Assembly (NCBI GenBank): GCA_005798445.1
Contig: SYJG01000240.1
Span: 1 to 43,222 of the forward strand
Length of the DNA stretch: 43,222 bases
Reading direction: 5' to 3'
From: Planctomyces sp.
GTDB taxonomy: Bacteria > Planctomycetota > Planctomycetia > Planctomycetales > Planctomycetaceae
Both the position numbers and the translations under genes were made by a program. Within the stretch, counting starts at the first letter, position 1, and the number at the start of each line of letters is the position of its first letter. Below the pieces are notes generated by a model. The model saw nothing but the letters and a program-made list of their open reading frames with translations. It was not told the DNA's origin and did not search any database. Below, piece by piece: positions 42,713 to 43,222 of this stretch.

Positions 42713-43113
42713 CGGTCGCGTGGTGAACTGCTTCCAGGAGAATTCGCCTCGTTCCATTCCTACCGAATCCTTCAGTGCACTTTTTCCGCCAATGGGCCAG
42801 CCAAATGAGACGCAAGAAACCTCACACCGCCCCCGCCTTGTTGGCTGGCCTGTGGATGCTCATCTCGATGTTCGATGTGCTTCAGGAACACGATCTCAAT
42901 GCTCTCAAAAGTCTGGTCGCGAAAGTCCAGCTCCCAATCCCAATACTGCCGCAGTCTGGAATTGATTTTCCATCAGAGAGCGAGTTTCGCCAGTGTGATT
43001 TTTGAGGGCCGAGGTTGCCGTCGGTGTGACCACAAAACTCTGGCAGACGTTGGTGCTGCTCAGCAAGGAAGTCAGCAAGGAAGTAAGGCAGCCGGTCTGA
43101 AATGTTCTACCGG
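42713..43113. other. Intergenic region of about 400 bp, no firm gene
   Basis: It contains a possible 66-codon frame at 42805-43005 and a tandem 12-bp duplication, CAGCAAGGAAGT, at 43061-43084. I see no strong ribosome site, terminator or palindrome. Confidence 0.4.
42805..43005 (+). CDS. Possible small membrane-associated protein (doubtful)
   Basis: A 66-codon frame opens MRRKKPHTAPALLAGLWMLI, a basic start followed by a hydrophobic stretch, and ends EFRQCDF. The ribosome site is weak and I recognise no family. It could equally be chance. Confidence 0.3.
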   Translation: MRRKKPHTAPALLAGLWMLISMFDVLQEHDLNALKSLVAKVQLPIPILPQSGIDFPSESEFRQCDF

Positions 43114-43222
43114 TTATTGCGGGCGGATTGTCAGGCTCCATTTGGGCAAGGTGTCGGAGCGTTGGATGTGAGGAGCGTATTTTTGGAGGGCGGTCTTGGT
43201 GAGTGTCACGCCGCGTTCGTAG
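43114..43222 (-). CDS. C-terminus of a possible ISAzo13-like transposase, cut by window edge
   Basis: The minus strand entering from the right edge reads YERGVTLTKTALQKY, then HIQRSDTLPKWSLTIRP, and stops at 43114. The ending LPKWSLTIRP resembles the WNYTI-R/K-P terminus of ISAzo13-type (Rhodopirellula-type) DDE transposases. Only 35 codons are visible, so identity is tentative and no terminal inverted repeat was found. Confidence 0.4.
   Translation of the reverse strand, partial: YERGVTLTKTALQKYAPHIQRSDTLPKWSLTIRPQ

Noticed and set aside
43061-43084. Tandem 12-bp repeat as an attachment site or origin element
   Set aside because: There are only two units, with no integrase, no DnaA boxes and no repeat elsewhere in the window.
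42905-43141. 78-codon minus-strand frame near the right edge
   Set aside because: It has no ribosome site and no family, and it spans the stop of the possible transposase in another frame.

Overview
The window looks like a chromosomal segment of a planctomycete (Planctomycetota). It is GC-rich and carries gene families typical of that phylum: two Tat-exported DUF1501 proteins, a two-domain DUF1080 (3-keto-disaccharide hydrolase-like) protein, a PQQ-type beta-propeller, a Lys/Ala-rich histone-tail-like small protein and several planctomycete-type proteins of unknown role. These are mixed with ordinary housekeeping genes: recG, dapA, truD, a trmB-like gene, serS, trxB, glgC, an ECF sigma factor, lgt, panC and a polyprenyl diphosphate synthase gene. 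No CRISPR array, rRNA, tRNA or complete insertion sequence was seen. The right edge may cut into a transposase gene.

Layout. 1-5968 (minus): a GntR regulator, ABC ATPase and large permease overlap by 4 bp each, followed by recG; a perfect 8-bp inverted repeat lies just upstream of the regulator. 5969-6611 has no gene and holds nested palindromes. 6612-11181 (minus): 3-hydroxyisobutyrate-dehydrogenase-like protein, dapA, a GspE/PilB-like protein with degenerate nucleotide-binding motifs, and the DUF1080 protein. 11445-13565 (plus): an ABC ATPase and an FtsX-type permease with a histidine-rich loop. 13708-19641: two DUF1501 genes around an HtrA protease, then a beta-helix protein. 19790-22013: truD and a trmB-like gene. 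22041-25576 (minus): beta-propeller, polytopic membrane protein, small basic protein. 25804-30107: small proteins of mostly unknown role, including two cysteine-free thioredoxin-fold-like proteins, an S4 RNA-binding protein and a cupin. 30231-34405 (minus): serS with a duplicated tail and an intervening small gene, an M24 peptidase and trxB. 34625-42712: glgC, an unknown gene, ECF sigma factor, lgt, panC, an HExxH metalloprotease-like protein and the prenyltransferase gene.

The main observation is structural. Most intergenic gaps contain, or consist almost entirely of, a palindromic element of about 50-130 bp with arms of 12-50 bp. I recognise at least fifteen sequence families, some with two copies or with a solitary arm. 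Many elements end within 0-13 bp of a stop codon, and several supply the stop codon itself, including both stops of a convergent gene pair. One sits in frame inside the prenyltransferase coding sequence and adds about 26 residues at a position that looks like a surface loop. Two loci show one palindrome nested inside another. This points to a populous class of small mobile or replicating palindromes that colonise gene ends, similar in behaviour to REP or Rickettsia palindromic elements.

The second observation is a 156-bp repeat of the serS 3' end (5 mismatches, mostly silent) flanking a 77-codon gene. It suggests a cassette that inserted into serS and regenerated its C-terminus, leaving the displaced tail behind.
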